A stretch of 64,000 bases of DNA. Origin: Mesorhizobium sp. (GTDB lineage Bacteria > Pseudomonadota > Alphaproteobacteria > Rhizobiales > Rhizobiaceae). The notes under the pieces were generated by a model that made no database searches, was not told the DNA's origin, and saw only the letters and a program-made list of their open reading frames with translations. The DNA lies in the NCBI GenBank assembly GCA_004020645.1, contig SAQL01000006.1, positions 124,001 through 188,000 of the forward strand, read 5' to 3'. Position numbers and translations under genes: made by a program. Shown here one piece after another: positions 25,595 through 34,043 of this stretch. Every line of letters begins with the position of its first letter. The stretch's first letter is position 1.

Positions 25595-26635
25595 TTAGTC
25601 CGGCCCGAAACCTGCTGACGTCGGGCTGCCGTCATCGAGCTTCGAAAGCCACTCGACCAGCGTCGCGCGGTAGCGTGTCAGGCCTTTGTAGTTGGCCAGC
25701 TCTTCGGGAAGGTCGCGGATGACGCGGTGCAGGCGGCGCGCCCATTTCGGCTGCGTCACCAGCTCATCCATCTTGATCAGATAGCAGCGGATCGGGAAGA
25801 CGATGCCGTTCGAGCGCGGCAGCCGCCAGAAGCTCTGCAGCTCGACGCGCAGATGGACCTTGTCGCCGACATTTTCGGGCGTCACCGTCGCCCGGTCCGG
25901 ACCCCATTTGTGATAATTTTCCGGACTGGTGTCGAGGCGCGGATTGATGGTCATCGTCCAGTTCAGGCGCCGCGCCGGCTTGCCTTGCTGGATGTTGGTG
26001 AGGAATTTTAGCGCCCGGACGAATATGCCCTTCTCATGCGCCAGCGGCACCGGCGCGTGCCACTCGAAGAAATTCATGCCGATGTCGAAATCGAGCGACC
26101 AGTCGGCCTGGGTGGTGACCATGCCGGCATCCATCCACAGATTGCCGTCGCGCTGGTCGAGGATGCAGAAATCGCCCTGTGATTGCCGCGTGATGTATTC
26201 CATCGGCCCATAGGGCAGCGTCGACACGTCACCGAAGGTGAAGGTGTCGTCGATGCCGAGCGGCCGGTTTGTCCAGCGCCATCTGTCGCCGTTGCGCGTC
26301 AGCGTGAAATGCTCGGGATAGCCTAAAGCCTGCTGTTCCATCAGAAGTTCGAGCAGGTCCCAGCCCGCCAGCGTCATGTGCGGCAGCGACTGACAGCGCA
26401 GCGGGTCCTCCGCCAGCACCAAAGCGCGGTCCTGCATCTCGGCGACATAGTGCTCGTCGACGTCGATCAGGTTTTCGAGCACGCTGCCCTTCGGCCCCAG
26501 AACATGCGGCTCGATGTTGACCGCATACATGTAGCTGTCTTCGTGGAACGGGAACGGAAACCGCCTGATGTGCTCCGGGCTGTTCTTGAAGGTGAAGTCG
26601 TCGCGGAACGTTTCCTTGCGAAAGGTGATGCCCAA
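25595..26635 (-). CDS. dmmC: Dimethylamine monooxygenase, heme-dependent oxidative N-demethylase subunit (DUF3445)
   Basis: This 346-residue protein matches the DUF3445 heme-dependent N-demethylase family (for example LPHMTLAGWDLLELLMEQQALGYP cut by family-typical tryptophans and FPFPFHEDSYMY near the N-terminus). In the DmmABC enzyme this is the catalytic heme subunit that demethylates dimethylamine to methylamine with release of formaldehyde. The start is TTG at 26635, right behind AGGAGG. It follows dmmB by 9 bases. The operon order D-A-B-C matches the published dmmDABC naming, as I recall it. Confidence 0.85.
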   Translation of the reverse strand: MGITFRKETFRDDFTFKNSPEHIRRFPFPFHEDSYMYAVNIEPHVLGPKGSVLENLIDVDEHYVAEMQDRALVLAEDPLRCQSLPHMTLAGWDLLELLMEQQALGYPEHFTLTRNGDRWRWTNRPLGIDDTFTFGDVSTLPYGPMEYITRQSQGDFCILDQRDGNLWMDAGMVTTQADWSLDFDIGMNFFEWHAPVPLAHEKGIFVRALKFLTNIQQGKPARRLNWTMTINPRLDTSPENYHKWGPDRATVTPENVGDKVHLRVELQSFWRLPRSNGIVFPIRCYLIKMDELVTQPKWARRLHRVIRDLPEELANYKGLTRYRATLVEWLSKLDDGSPTSAGFGPD

Positions 26636-26644
26636 GCTCGCCTC

Positions 26645-27610
26645 CTATCTTTCCAGCACCAGCGACCTGCCCTCGAAGCGGGACACGCAAGGCATGATCT
26701 TCTTGCAGGATCGGTGCTCTTCCTCGCTCAGCCAGTGGTCGTTGTGGATGAATTTGCCGTCATGCGCGACGACGTTGGTTTCGCACTGGCCGCAAACGCC
26801 ACCGCGGCAGAGATAGGGCGGATCGACGCCGGCCGCCTCGATCGCCTCAAGCAGGCTCTGCTGCTCGTCGACGCGGATCATCTTGCCGCTGACCGCCAGC
26901 GTCACGTCGAACGGCGCGCCGGGCTGCGGGGCTGCGAAATGCTCGAAATGGACGGTTTCCGTCGGCCAGCCGAGGGCAGCGGCGCGGTCGCACACCCAGC
27001 CGATCATGCCCGACGGGCCGCAGACATAGAGATGCGTGCCGAGCGGCTGCGACGACAGCAGCCGGTCGAGCTCGATGCGCTCGTCGCGGTCGTCGTGATA
27101 AAGCCTGACCCGGCGGTCGTAGCGCTCTCTCAGCACATCGGCATAGGTGCCGAGCGAAGCGGTGCGGCAGGTGTAGTGCAGCTCGAAATTGCCGCCTTGT
27201 GCCGCCAGCTGCGCGGTCTGCGCCATGAACGGTGTGATGCCGATGCCTCCCGCCAGCATCAGGTGCTTCCTGGCGCGCAGGTCGAGCGAGAACAGATTGA
27301 CCGGATAGCTGATCACCATCTCCATGCCGGGCCGGACATTGCTGTGCATGAACAGCGAGCCGCCGCGGCCGACATCGTCGCGGCGCACCGAGATCGTGTA
27401 TTCGCGCGTGTCGAGCGGCGAGCCCATCAGCGAATAGGGGTTGAGCCTGGTCCGCTCGCCGTCGCGCATCTCCACCACAACATGAGCGCCGCCGGAGAAC
27501 GTCGGCAAAAGCTGCCCGTCGCGCCGGCGGAAATGGAAGCGCGTGACCAATTCGTTGGCCGGGACGACATCGCTGACCACGACGTCGAGCTTTGTGGTGC
27601 CGGTGCTCAT
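26645..27610 (-). CDS. dmmB: Dimethylamine monooxygenase reductase subunit (FMN/2Fe-2S oxidoreductase)
   Basis: About 321 residues of the phthalate-dioxygenase-reductase/VanB type. The flavin-binding RLNPYSLMG motif comes first, then a nucleotide-binding half (GGIGITPFMAQ). A C-terminal plant-type ferredoxin domain follows, with cysteines in CRGGVCGQC and a distal C. It passes electrons from NAD(P)H to the heme subunit. The ATG at 27610 overlaps the dmmA stop (ATGA). The longer frame to 27787 runs inside dmmA and is not used. Confidence 0.87.
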   Translation of the reverse strand: MSTGTTKLDVVVSDVVPANELVTRFHFRRRDGQLLPTFSGGAHVVVEMRDGERTRLNPYSLMGSPLDTREYTISVRRDDVGRGGSLFMHSNVRPGMEMVISYPVNLFSLDLRARKHLMLAGGIGITPFMAQTAQLAAQGGNFELHYTCRTASLGTYADVLRERYDRRVRLYHDDRDERIELDRLLSSQPLGTHLYVCGPSGMIGWVCDRAAALGWPTETVHFEHFAAPQPGAPFDVTLAVSGKMIRVDEQQSLLEAIEAAGVDPPYLCRGGVCGQCETNVVAHDGKFIHNDHWLSEEEHRSCKKIMPCVSRFEGRSLVLER

Positions 27611-28203
27611 CGAAAGATCTCCTCCGTCGGAGGAATTTCGCTGCGGTCTTCCGCATTGATGCAGACGCCCTGGAACGCCGCGAGGCGCCTGGAATAGTGA
27701 TCGCGTACCAGGAGAAGCAGGCCGCAATGCGAACAGGTCGCCGGCTGCGTCGTCACGTTCTCGGTGATGCCCTTGCAATGGACGCACTGGATGCGGCGCG
27801 CCAGCGAGCCGCGATGCTCGGTCTGGATCGAAGTGTGGTCGATGCCAGCTTCGAGCGCCACCTGCATGGCCTGGCCGATCAGCCCCTCGGTGCCGGCGAG
27901 ATAGAGGCGCAGGCCCATATGCGCGTTGGCGAGAGTCTGCTTCAGCCGCGGCAAGGCGCTGGCGAAGGTAGGCCCCTGGTAGAACTGCGCCGGCTTCAGC
28001 GCCTCGAGCGCCGCGACATGCTTGCCGTCATGGCCTGGGATGAAGATGATGTGGGCATCGGCAAAGAAGCCGGAGGGCGCCTTGGCGGCCAGGTCCGATA
28101 TCGCCAGCGCTCCCTCAGCATCCGCCACGAAAAGATGGTGCTTGCCGGGCTGCGGCGACAGGGTTCCGTAGACCGGCCGGCTGATGATGCTTTTCGCTGC
28201 CAT
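27607..28203 (-). CDS. dmmA: Dimethylamine monooxygenase subunit DmmA
   Basis: This 198-residue protein ends in a zinc-ribbon-like region with two CxxC pairs (CVHCKG and CSHCG, about residues 139-163). The N-terminal part resembles a nucleotide-binding reductase fragment (LRLYLAGTEGLIGQAM). Size, cysteine pattern and position between dmmD and dmmB fit the small DmmA subunit. Its role in the complex is less clear than those of B and C; electron transfer or assembly is plausible. It overlaps dmmB by 4 bases. Confidence 0.78.
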   Translation of the reverse strand: MAAKSIISRPVYGTLSPQPGKHHLFVADAEGALAISDLAAKAPSGFFADAHIIFIPGHDGKHVAALEALKPAQFYQGPTFASALPRLKQTLANAHMGLRLYLAGTEGLIGQAMQVALEAGIDHTSIQTEHRGSLARRIQCVHCKGITENVTTQPATCSHCGLLLLVRDHYSRRLAAFQGVCINAEDRSEIPPTEEIFR

Positions 28204-28217
28204 TCTCCCAGTATGCC

Positions 28218-29351
28218 TCAGCCTTTCGCCGTGCGCTTGGTCTTCTTAGGATCATCGAATGGAAGCGGCTCAGCCGTTGCGCTGATGGCGCCGCTCTGGT
28301 TGCGGATCTCGAGCCTGGTGCCCTGGACGGCACAGTCGACATCGAGCCGGGCAATGCCCATCGATTTCTGGACCAGCGGCGAATACATGGCGCAGGTCAC
28401 CACGCCGACCCTATTGCCGTCGCGATAGACCGGCGCGCCCTCGTCGGCCGGCTCCTTGCCTTCGAGCAGCACGCCGAAGATCTTGAAGCGCTCCTTGCCC
28501 TTGAGGCGGTAGTGCTCCTCGGCACCGCGAAACCCTGCCTTGCCGGGGCTGACGGTGAAGTCGAGGCCGAGTTCCCACAGCGTGTCGCCGGGGCCTTCGT
28601 TCTCGAACGGATATTTCTGCGAATTGTCGTAGGGGTAGAACAAGAGGTAGCTCTCGACACGCAGCATATCGAGCGTGGTGAACCGGCACGGGATGATGCC
28701 GGCGCTCTTGCCCTCATCGAGGATGGTGTCCCAGATCGTGCCGGCATCCTGGCCACGGCAGAAGATCTCGTAGCCGCGTTCGCCGGTGTAGCCGGTGCGC
28801 GAGATCATCACCGGAAAACCGAACAGTTGGGTCTGCATGTGGTGGAAATAGTTGAGGTCGCGAATGCCCGGCACATGCTTTGCCAGATAATCGACGGCTA
28901 CCGGCCCCTGCAGCGAAAGGTCGTGCAGATTGTCGTCGAAGCGCAGCGACACGTCACGACCGACCGAAGCGCGCTGCAGCTCTTCATGGCCGGTGCCCGA
29001 GCCATGCACGACCATCCAGGAATTCGGCCCTATGCGGTAGAGGATGCAGTCGTCTGTGAACTTGCCGGCCTCGTTGAGCATGCAGGCATAGGCCGACTTG
29101 CCGGGATAGATCTTTTCGACGTCGCGCGTCGTCGCCAGGTCGATCAGATGCGAGGCGTGCGGCCCGGTGATGTGGACCTTCTTCAGGCCCGACACGTCCA
29201 TCAGGCCGGCCTTGGTGCGGATGGCAATGTATTCCTCGTCCGCGTCCTTGTCGTAGGTCCAGGCGGTGCCCATGCCGCTCCAGTCTTCGAGCTTCGAGCC
29301 GAGCGCCCGGTGGCGGTCCGCAAGCGTCGAAAATCTCCAGGATGCCGTCAT
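28218..29351 (-). CDS. dmmD: DmmD, GcvT-like tetrahydrofolate-binding protein of dimethylamine oxidation
   Basis: A 377-residue aminomethyltransferase (GcvT) fold protein with the folate-binding GYTGERGYEIFC region at about 193-204 and the family GLDFTVSPGKAGFRG segment. In dmm operons this protein is thought to trap the released formaldehyde on tetrahydrofolate as methylene-THF. It leads the minus-strand dmmDABC operon, 14 bases before dmmA. It is not the housekeeping glycine cleavage T protein, because no gcvH or gcvP is nearby. Confidence 0.83.
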   Translation of the reverse strand: MTASWRFSTLADRHRALGSKLEDWSGMGTAWTYDKDADEEYIAIRTKAGLMDVSGLKKVHITGPHASHLIDLATTRDVEKIYPGKSAYACMLNEAGKFTDDCILYRIGPNSWMVVHGSGTGHEELQRASVGRDVSLRFDDNLHDLSLQGPVAVDYLAKHVPGIRDLNYFHHMQTQLFGFPVMISRTGYTGERGYEIFCRGQDAGTIWDTILDEGKSAGIIPCRFTTLDMLRVESYLLFYPYDNSQKYPFENEGPGDTLWELGLDFTVSPGKAGFRGAEEHYRLKGKERFKIFGVLLEGKEPADEGAPVYRDGNRVGVVTCAMYSPLVQKSMGIARLDVDCAVQGTRLEIRNQSGAISATAEPLPFDDPKKTKRTAKG

Positions 29352-29468
29352 CCACTCGTCCTCCGTTCGAAAATCCTAGTCGTCCCCGTCTGCCCTGTGC
29401 GGAGGCCGGAGCGCTTGCCGAATATTGATCGCAAACACCGGAGCCCTGCAATACCCGCAAGCAAATAA

Positions 29469-29485
29469 TTTCATTGTCAGGCAAA
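29469..29485. promoter_or_regulatory. TTTCA-type motif upstream of dmmD
   Basis: TTTCATTGTCAGGCAAA lies 118 bases before the dmmD start. It shares AATAATTTCA and CAGGCAAA with the tdm upstream site. It sits in the divergent spacer with the small-membrane-protein operon. Confidence 0.42.
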
Positions 29486-29565
29486 ATTCGGCGCGGAACA
29501 AACGGTTAAGCGGACGTAAAAGTGGCTTGACAATTCCAGAATTCGGACGGAACTTGTGAAAAAAA

Positions 29566-29581
29566 TTTCACTCTCTTGAAA
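29566..29581. promoter_or_regulatory. TTTCA-N6-TGAAA inverted repeat upstream of the permease operon
   Basis: TTTCACTCTCTTGAAA lies 21 bases before the ATG at 29603, close to the expected transcription start. The half-sites match those near tmm and its regulator. Confidence 0.42.
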
Positions 29582-29602
29582 GAGAGCGATGGAGGGGAAA
29601 CG

Positions 29603-29890
29603 ATGTCCAACCTGCAGCAGCGCATCGAAGCACTGTACCGTTCCGACGTCCGCGGAGCGGTGCTCCTGATCGTCTGCCTCTGGGCGACGATCCTCTTCGT
29701 CCTTGTGATGACCTGGCCATACATCCCTGACATGGGGATAAAGCTCGTGGTCACCGTCGCTGCCGCTGCCGTGCTGATCTTCAATACGGCCGCCATCCTG
29801 GCGATGGTCAACCACTACAAGGAAGACAAGGACTTCATCTACGGGCTCGACATTAAGCACGCCGACGCCTTCCGCAACCGCAAGTCCTAA
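29603..29890 (+). CDS. Small two-helix membrane protein, first gene of an APC permease operon
   Basis: This 95-residue protein has two strongly hydrophobic helices (about residues 19-38 and 43-66) and short charged ends (N-terminal LQQRIEALYRSDVRG, C-terminal KHADAFRNRKS). GGAGGGG precedes the ATG at 29603; an upstream TTG at 29576 is not needed. I do not recognise the family. It is the first of three small membrane-protein genes directly before an APC permease, so an accessory transporter subunit is a reasonable guess. Confidence 0.7.
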   Translation: MSNLQQRIEALYRSDVRGAVLLIVCLWATILFVLVMTWPYIPDMGIKLVVTVAAAAVLIFNTAAILAMVNHYKEDKDFIYGLDIKHADAFRNRKS

Positions 29891-29901
29891 GGGGAGAGAG
29901 C

Positions 29902-30279
29902 ATGTCGCGCTATACACCGCCGGAACAAAGCAAAGCCGGACAGGTTTTCGACATCGCCGTCGTCGTGGTCGCCATTTTCGTCGCCCTGTGGCTGCCGCTG
30001 AAGCTCGGCCTAGCGGGGGCTGCGAAGTCCATCGACGCGCTCGACGCCAAGACGTGGGAAGCGCTTGGCCAGAACGCGACGATGGCGTCGATCTGGGAGA
30101 AGCTCGGGTACACACCGGAGACCGCCCATGACATCATCCAGAACCGGTTTCACTACGTCATCGACTGGCCGACGCTGATCATCATGGCCGCGGTTCTGAT
30201 CGGCTATTTCGTTTTCCTGTTTCGCGCATCAGACCGTGAATATCGAGACGTCATCAACGAAAAGTTCGACGACAAGTAA
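29902..30279 (+). CDS. Small membrane protein, second gene of the APC permease operon
   Basis: A 125-residue protein with one hydrophobic helix at about 16-34 and another at about 88-107. A 50-residue soluble loop (SIDALDAKTWEALG...ETAHDIIQNRF) separates them. It begins 11 bases after the previous gene, preceded by GGGGAGAGAG. No family is recognised. The topology would put the loop on one face of the membrane, where it could contact a ligand or the permease. Confidence 0.7.
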   Translation: MSRYTPPEQSKAGQVFDIAVVVVAIFVALWLPLKLGLAGAAKSIDALDAKTWEALGQNATMASIWEKLGYTPETAHDIIQNRFHYVIDWPTLIIMAAVLIGYFVFLFRASDREYRDVINEKFDDK

Positions 30280-30306
30280 GACAGGCAAAATCGGGGAAGC
30301 GTCGTC

Positions 30307-30468
30307 ATGTGGATCGCACTCTCTTACGCATCGTGGGGTATCTCGATCGTGCTCGCGCTGTGGATGCTCTACGACTGGTTCAAGGTCGACACGACTTTTT
30401 CTGAGGAGGTTCTGACCTCATCGCGTGAAGGCGATCTTGAAGCCGTGTCCGAAAAACACCGGATCTGA
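30307..30468 (+). CDS. Single-pass micro-membrane protein, third gene of the APC permease operon
   Basis: A 53-codon frame starts at ATG 30307 and ends at TGA 30466-30468. It encodes one membrane helix (IALSYASWGISIVLALWML) followed by an acidic cytosolic-type tail. It fits exactly between the 125-residue protein and the permease (14 bases to the next ATG). GGGGAAG lies upstream of its start. The size is typical of small accessory subunits of membrane complexes. Its reality rests on spacing, the ribosome site and the clear helix. Confidence 0.6.
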   Translation: MWIALSYASWGISIVLALWMLYDWFKVDTTFSEEVLTSSREGDLEAVSEKHRI

Positions 30469-30482
30469 GTGGGGGTCGAATC

Positions 30483-31892
30483 ATGACGATCGCGCTTGAA
30501 CCAGCAGTGCAAGAACCAGCAGCACAAGGTGACAGGGTTTCGCTGCTCAGGGTGCTTGGCCCGGCCCATGTCTGGGCGCTCGGCGTCGGCATCGTTCTCG
30601 TGGGTGAATTCACCGGCTGGAACTTCGCGGCGGACAAGGGCGGCGCACTGGCGGCGCTGATCGTCTGCTGGGTTGTCGGGCTGCTCTACACGTCCGTCGC
30701 CATGATCGATTCCGAGGTCACCTCGACCGTCGCTGCCGCCGGCGGCCAATATGCACAGGCAAAGCACATTGTCGGGCCGCTGATGGCGTTCAACGTTGCG
30801 CTGTTCCTGGTCTTCGCCTACACCATGCTCGAAGTCTCCGACGCCATCCTGCTCGGCGATACGATTGTAGCCAAGGCGGGCGTCGAGGGGCTCAACCACA
30901 ACGCTTTCATAGCCGCCACCATCGTCGTGCTCGCATGGCTGAACTATCGCGGCGTGCTGATGACGCTCAATGTGAACTTCGTCATCACCGCGCTCGCCTA
31001 TGTCTCGATTGTCATCCTGTTCTTTTCGGTAAGCCCTTGGACGCAAGGCGCCGTGTTGAAGCTGAACGAGCTGGTGACTCCCGGCAACGCCCTGCCCTAT
31101 GGCTGGATCGGCGTCATTGCCGCGTTCCAGTTCGGCATATGGTATTATCTCGGCATCGAGGGCACCACGCAGGCAGCCGAGGAGGTGCGCTCCCCGGCGC
31201 GCTCGCTGCCTTATGGCACGATGGCTGGCATGATCACGCTTTTGATCGCCGCAGCCATGACCTGGTATGTCTGCGCCTCTATGATGCCGTGGGAATATCT
31301 CGGCACCACCTATTATCCACTATGGGACGCTGCCAAGCTGACCGGCAGCCCATTGCTTGAAAACCTTTTGTTCATCGCGACGCTGCTTGCGGCGCTGGCA
31401 TCCGCCAATGGCTGCATCAACGATGCGGCGCGCGCCTGGTTCTCGCTCGGCCGCGATCGCTACTTGCCGAGTTGGTTCGCGGCCGTGCACCCGAGATACC
31501 GCACCCCCTATCGCTCGATCCTGTTCCTGCTGCCCATCGCGCTCGCCTTCGCCTTCATCGCCGACCTCAACCAGGCGATCACCTTCTCCATTCTGTCGGG
31601 TGTGCTGCAGTACACCTTCATGAGCATCAACATCATCATGTTCCGCAAGAAATGGCCGCTCGGCTCGATCCGTCGCGGCTACACGCATCCGTTCCATCCG
31701 CTGCCGGCCATCGTGCTGTTCTGCCTTTGCGTGGTCACCTTCTTTGCAATTTTCCTCGGCTTCGGCTCGCAGCTGATCGCGATGGTGGCGTTCTACTTCC
31801 TGATCTCGCTGTGGTTCCATTTCTACCGCTACAAATTCGTGCGCCGTGGTGCCCAGTTCACTATGCCGTGGCCGAAACCGCAGGGATATTAG
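30483..31892 (+). CDS. APC-superfamily amino acid/amine permease
   Basis: This 469-residue permease has about twelve membrane segments and the APC N-terminal pattern (HVWALGVGIVLVGEFTGWNF). The EGTTQAAEEVRSPARSLPYG loop is typical of ethanolamine-permease and related transporters. It lies in one operon with three small membrane proteins upstream and before the mgs genes. It likely imports a methylated amine or a derivative such as methylamine or gamma-glutamylmethylamide. Ligand assignment is inference. An ethanolamine or amino-acid substrate remains possible. Confidence 0.83.
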   Translation: MTIALEPAVQEPAAQGDRVSLLRVLGPAHVWALGVGIVLVGEFTGWNFAADKGGALAALIVCWVVGLLYTSVAMIDSEVTSTVAAAGGQYAQAKHIVGPLMAFNVALFLVFAYTMLEVSDAILLGDTIVAKAGVEGLNHNAFIAATIVVLAWLNYRGVLMTLNVNFVITALAYVSIVILFFSVSPWTQGAVLKLNELVTPGNALPYGWIGVIAAFQFGIWYYLGIEGTTQAAEEVRSPARSLPYGTMAGMITLLIAAAMTWYVCASMMPWEYLGTTYYPLWDAAKLTGSPLLENLLFIATLLAALASANGCINDAARAWFSLGRDRYLPSWFAAVHPRYRTPYRSILFLLPIALAFAFIADLNQAITFSILSGVLQYTFMSINIIMFRKKWPLGSIRRGYTHPFHPLPAIVLFCLCVVTFFAIFLGFGSQLIAMVAFYFLISLWFHFYRYKFVRRGAQFTMPWPKPQGY

Positions 31893-31943
31893 AGCGCTGC
31901 CCGTCCGATTCGACGCTAAAGGACGCTCTAACACTTTCAGTTG

Positions 31944-31990
31944 GCGCATGATCCTTTCGGGAACCCGATTCCGTTTCCCGGGTCATGCGC
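31944..31990. repeat. Rhizobial-type intergenic palindrome
   Basis: GCGCATGA at 31944-31951 pairs with TCATGCGC at 31983-31990, and inner bases such as CGGGAA/TTCCCG also pair. A related element lies at 59810-59851. It sits just after the APC permease gene and could fold in the transcript end. No T-tract follows. Confidence 0.65.
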
Positions 31991-32051
31991 TAAGCGAAGT
32001 AGGAAAGCCGGCACTTTGCGGGGCGTGTGTCGGCGTGACGAGGTGCGTTAC

Positions 32052-32732
32052 GTGATCTCAGCATTGCTCGCCGGAGCCGTTGCCCTGGCACTCGTCCTCC
32101 ATCTTGCCTGGCTCGTGCGCGCCAGCCGCAGCAGGTCGTTGGCCGCGCTTGCCGCTGATGAGGCCAGCGTCCGAGCCGTCATAACCGACGCGGCCAATAT
32201 ATCGGACGGCACGGCCGGCGTCGTCACCTGGGCCGGCTCGTGGAATGGCCGACGGGTTCAGGTGCGGACGATTATCGACACGCTGGCGACGAGAAAGCTT
32301 CCGACACGCTGGCTCAGTATCTCGATCACCGAAAGAGTCGCGGTATCAGGCACCTTCGACATGATGATGCGGCCGGGTTCGCCGACCACCTTCTCCAACT
32401 TCGATCATCTCGACCACACGCTGCCCAAGGCCACAGGCTTTCCTGCCGAGGCGGTGCTGCGGACAGATCGCAAGACGGTAGACTTCCCGCTAGATATCGT
32501 CGCGAATCACCTCGATATGTTTGCCGACGGCCGCGCCAAGGAACTGTTGATCACGCCAAACGGCGTGCGCATTGTCTGGTTGTTGGCGGAGTCCGAGCGG
32601 GCGCGCTATGGCGTGTTCCGGCAGGCTGAATTCGGCGACTCCAGATTTGATCCAGTGCTGATCGAAAGACTGCTGGCGTCGGCATCCGCGCTTCGCGACG
32701 CCATCAACCATGCCGAACGGCGGGCCGCATGA
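32052..32732 (+). CDS. Unknown membrane-anchored protein in the methylated-amine island
   Basis: About 226 residues: one N-terminal helix (ISALLAGAVALALVLHLAWLV), then a soluble domain of about 190 residues that matches nothing I recognise (it includes ITERVAVSGTFDMMMRPGSP and ELLITPNGVRIVWLLAESER). The GTG start at 32052 has GAGG eight bases upstream; GTG 32043 is an alternative. It overlaps the next gene by 4 bases. The anchor suggests that the domain faces the periplasm or cytosolic membrane surface. Its function is unknown. Confidence 0.6.
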   Translation: MISALLAGAVALALVLHLAWLVRASRSRSLAALAADEASVRAVITDAANISDGTAGVVTWAGSWNGRRVQVRTIIDTLATRKLPTRWLSISITERVAVSGTFDMMMRPGSPTTFSNFDHLDHTLPKATGFPAEAVLRTDRKTVDFPLDIVANHLDMFADGRAKELLITPNGVRIVWLLAESERARYGVFRQAEFGDSRFDPVLIERLLASASALRDAINHAERRAA

Positions 32733-33058
32733 TCAGCCAGACCACCTCCCCCGCACCGCCAAATCCGTATTTCGTCCTCGGCGCCGCGATTGTTTTGCCG
32801 GCAAGCGGACATGTCGTTCTGGGGGTGCCGGTTCGCGGCCTGCGGTTCCTTTTCTTCATGGTGATCCTGGCATGGGTCACAGCCAAGATCGCGCCGCCCG
32901 ATGCCAGTTTCATCGGCCACCACGCCGGAGGTGTGCTGATCTATGCTCTGTCGATCCTGGATGCCTATAGAATCGCCCGCATCCGCTATGCCAAATGGGT
33001 TCACAGCACCCGCCAGCACATCGACAACGCCAGCGGCGATGTGCGAGCCGACATGTAA
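32729..33058 (+). CDS. Unknown small membrane protein
   Basis: This 109-residue protein has about three hydrophobic segments: FVLGAAIVLPASGHVVLGV, LRFLFFMVILAWVTAKI and GVLIYALSILDAYRIARI. A proline-rich N-terminus comes first. It starts inside the stop of the preceding gene (ATGA), so the two are translationally coupled. Its location between the permease and mgsA suggests a link to amine metabolism or transport. No known domain is seen. Confidence 0.62.
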   Translation: MISQTTSPAPPNPYFVLGAAIVLPASGHVVLGVPVRGLRFLFFMVILAWVTAKIAPPDASFIGHHAGGVLIYALSILDAYRIARIRYAKWVHSTRQHIDNASGDVRADM

Positions 33059-33073
33059 TGGCAGGAAAAAAAT

Positions 33074-33089
33074 TTTCATACCAATTGAA
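33074..33089. promoter_or_regulatory. TTTCA-N7-TGAA motif upstream of mgsA
   Basis: TTTCATACCAATTGAA lies 53 bases before the mgsA ATG in an AT-rich spacer. Half-site spacing matches the palindrome upstream of the regulator gene (TTCA-N7-TGAA). Confidence 0.4.
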
Positions 33090-33142
33090 TTCTCAAGATT
33101 CATTCGATACACCTCCAAGGGAACAAACCTCGGGAGCCTGAC

Positions 33143-34039
33143 ATGTGCGGAATCGTCGGACTGTTTTTGAAGGACAAGTCGCTCGAGCCCCAGCTTGGCT
33201 CGATGCTTTCGGAGATGCTGATCTCGCTCAGCGATCGCGGTCCGGACAGCGCCGGCATCGCCATCTACGGCTCGCCGTCGGGCAACGAGGCCAAGATCAC
33301 CATCCAGTCGGCAAAGCCGGAGCACGATTTCCGCAACCTTGACGCCGAACTCGCCAGGGCAATCGGAACGCCAGTGAACATCGCAGTAAAATCGACGCAT
33401 GCGGTCGTCAGGACGACGCCCGACAAGATCGATGAAGTGCGCGAGACCATCCAGGCGCTGCGCCCCGAGATCCGCATCATGGGCGCCGGCGACGTCGTCG
33501 AAATCTACAAGGAAGTCGGCTTGCCCGAAGCGGTCGTCAATCGCTTCGACGTGCGCAGCATGACCGGTACGCACGGCATCGGCCATACCCGCATGGCGAC
33601 GGAATCGGCGGTGACGACGATGGGCGCGCATCCGTTCTCGACCGGCGCCGACCAGTGCCTGGTGCATAATGGCTCGCTGTCCAATCACAACAATGTCCGC
33701 CGCGAGCTGATCCGCGAAGGCATGAAATTCGAAACCGAGAACGACACCGAAGTCGCGGCCGCCTATCTCTCCTCGCAGATGGCGCATGGCAAGAACCTCG
33801 GCCAAGCGCTGGAAGGCACGCTGAGCGACCTCGACGGCTTCTTCACCTTCGTCGTCGGCACCAAGAACGGCTTCGGCGTGGTGCGCGACCCGATCGCCTG
33901 CAAGCCCGCCGTCATGGCCGAAACCGACCAGTATGTCGCCTTTGGCTCGGAATATCGTGCGCTCGCCAAACTGCCCGGCATAGACAATGCGACGGTCTGG
34001 GAACCCGAGCCCGCAACCGTTTATTTCTGGGAGCATTGA
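33143..34039 (+). CDS. mgsA: N-methylglutamate synthase subunit A (class II glutamine amidotransferase-like)
   Basis: This 298-residue protein starts MCGIVGLF, with the nucleophile Cys2 of class II amidotransferases, and has HTRMATES and HNGSLSNHNNVRRELI motifs. It corresponds to the amidotransferase domain of glutamate synthase, split off as a separate subunit (also named GlxB). With MgsB and MgsC it moves the methylamino group onto 2-oxoglutarate to make N-methylglutamate. It opens the mgsABC-gmaS-mgdABCD run. The next start is 5 bases on. Confidence 0.88.
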   Translation: MCGIVGLFLKDKSLEPQLGSMLSEMLISLSDRGPDSAGIAIYGSPSGNEAKITIQSAKPEHDFRNLDAELARAIGTPVNIAVKSTHAVVRTTPDKIDEVRETIQALRPEIRIMGAGDVVEIYKEVGLPEAVVNRFDVRSMTGTHGIGHTRMATESAVTTMGAHPFSTGADQCLVHNGSLSNHNNVRRELIREGMKFETENDTEVAAAYLSSQMAHGKNLGQALEGTLSDLDGFFTFVVGTKNGFGVVRDPIACKPAVMAETDQYVAFGSEYRALAKLPGIDNATVWEPEPATVYFWEH

Positions 34040-34043
34040 GTTC

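Noticed and set aside
28218..29351. Housekeeping glycine cleavage T protein
   Set aside because: No gcvH or gcvP is nearby and the gene leads the dmm operon. The GcvT fold is shared by DmmD.
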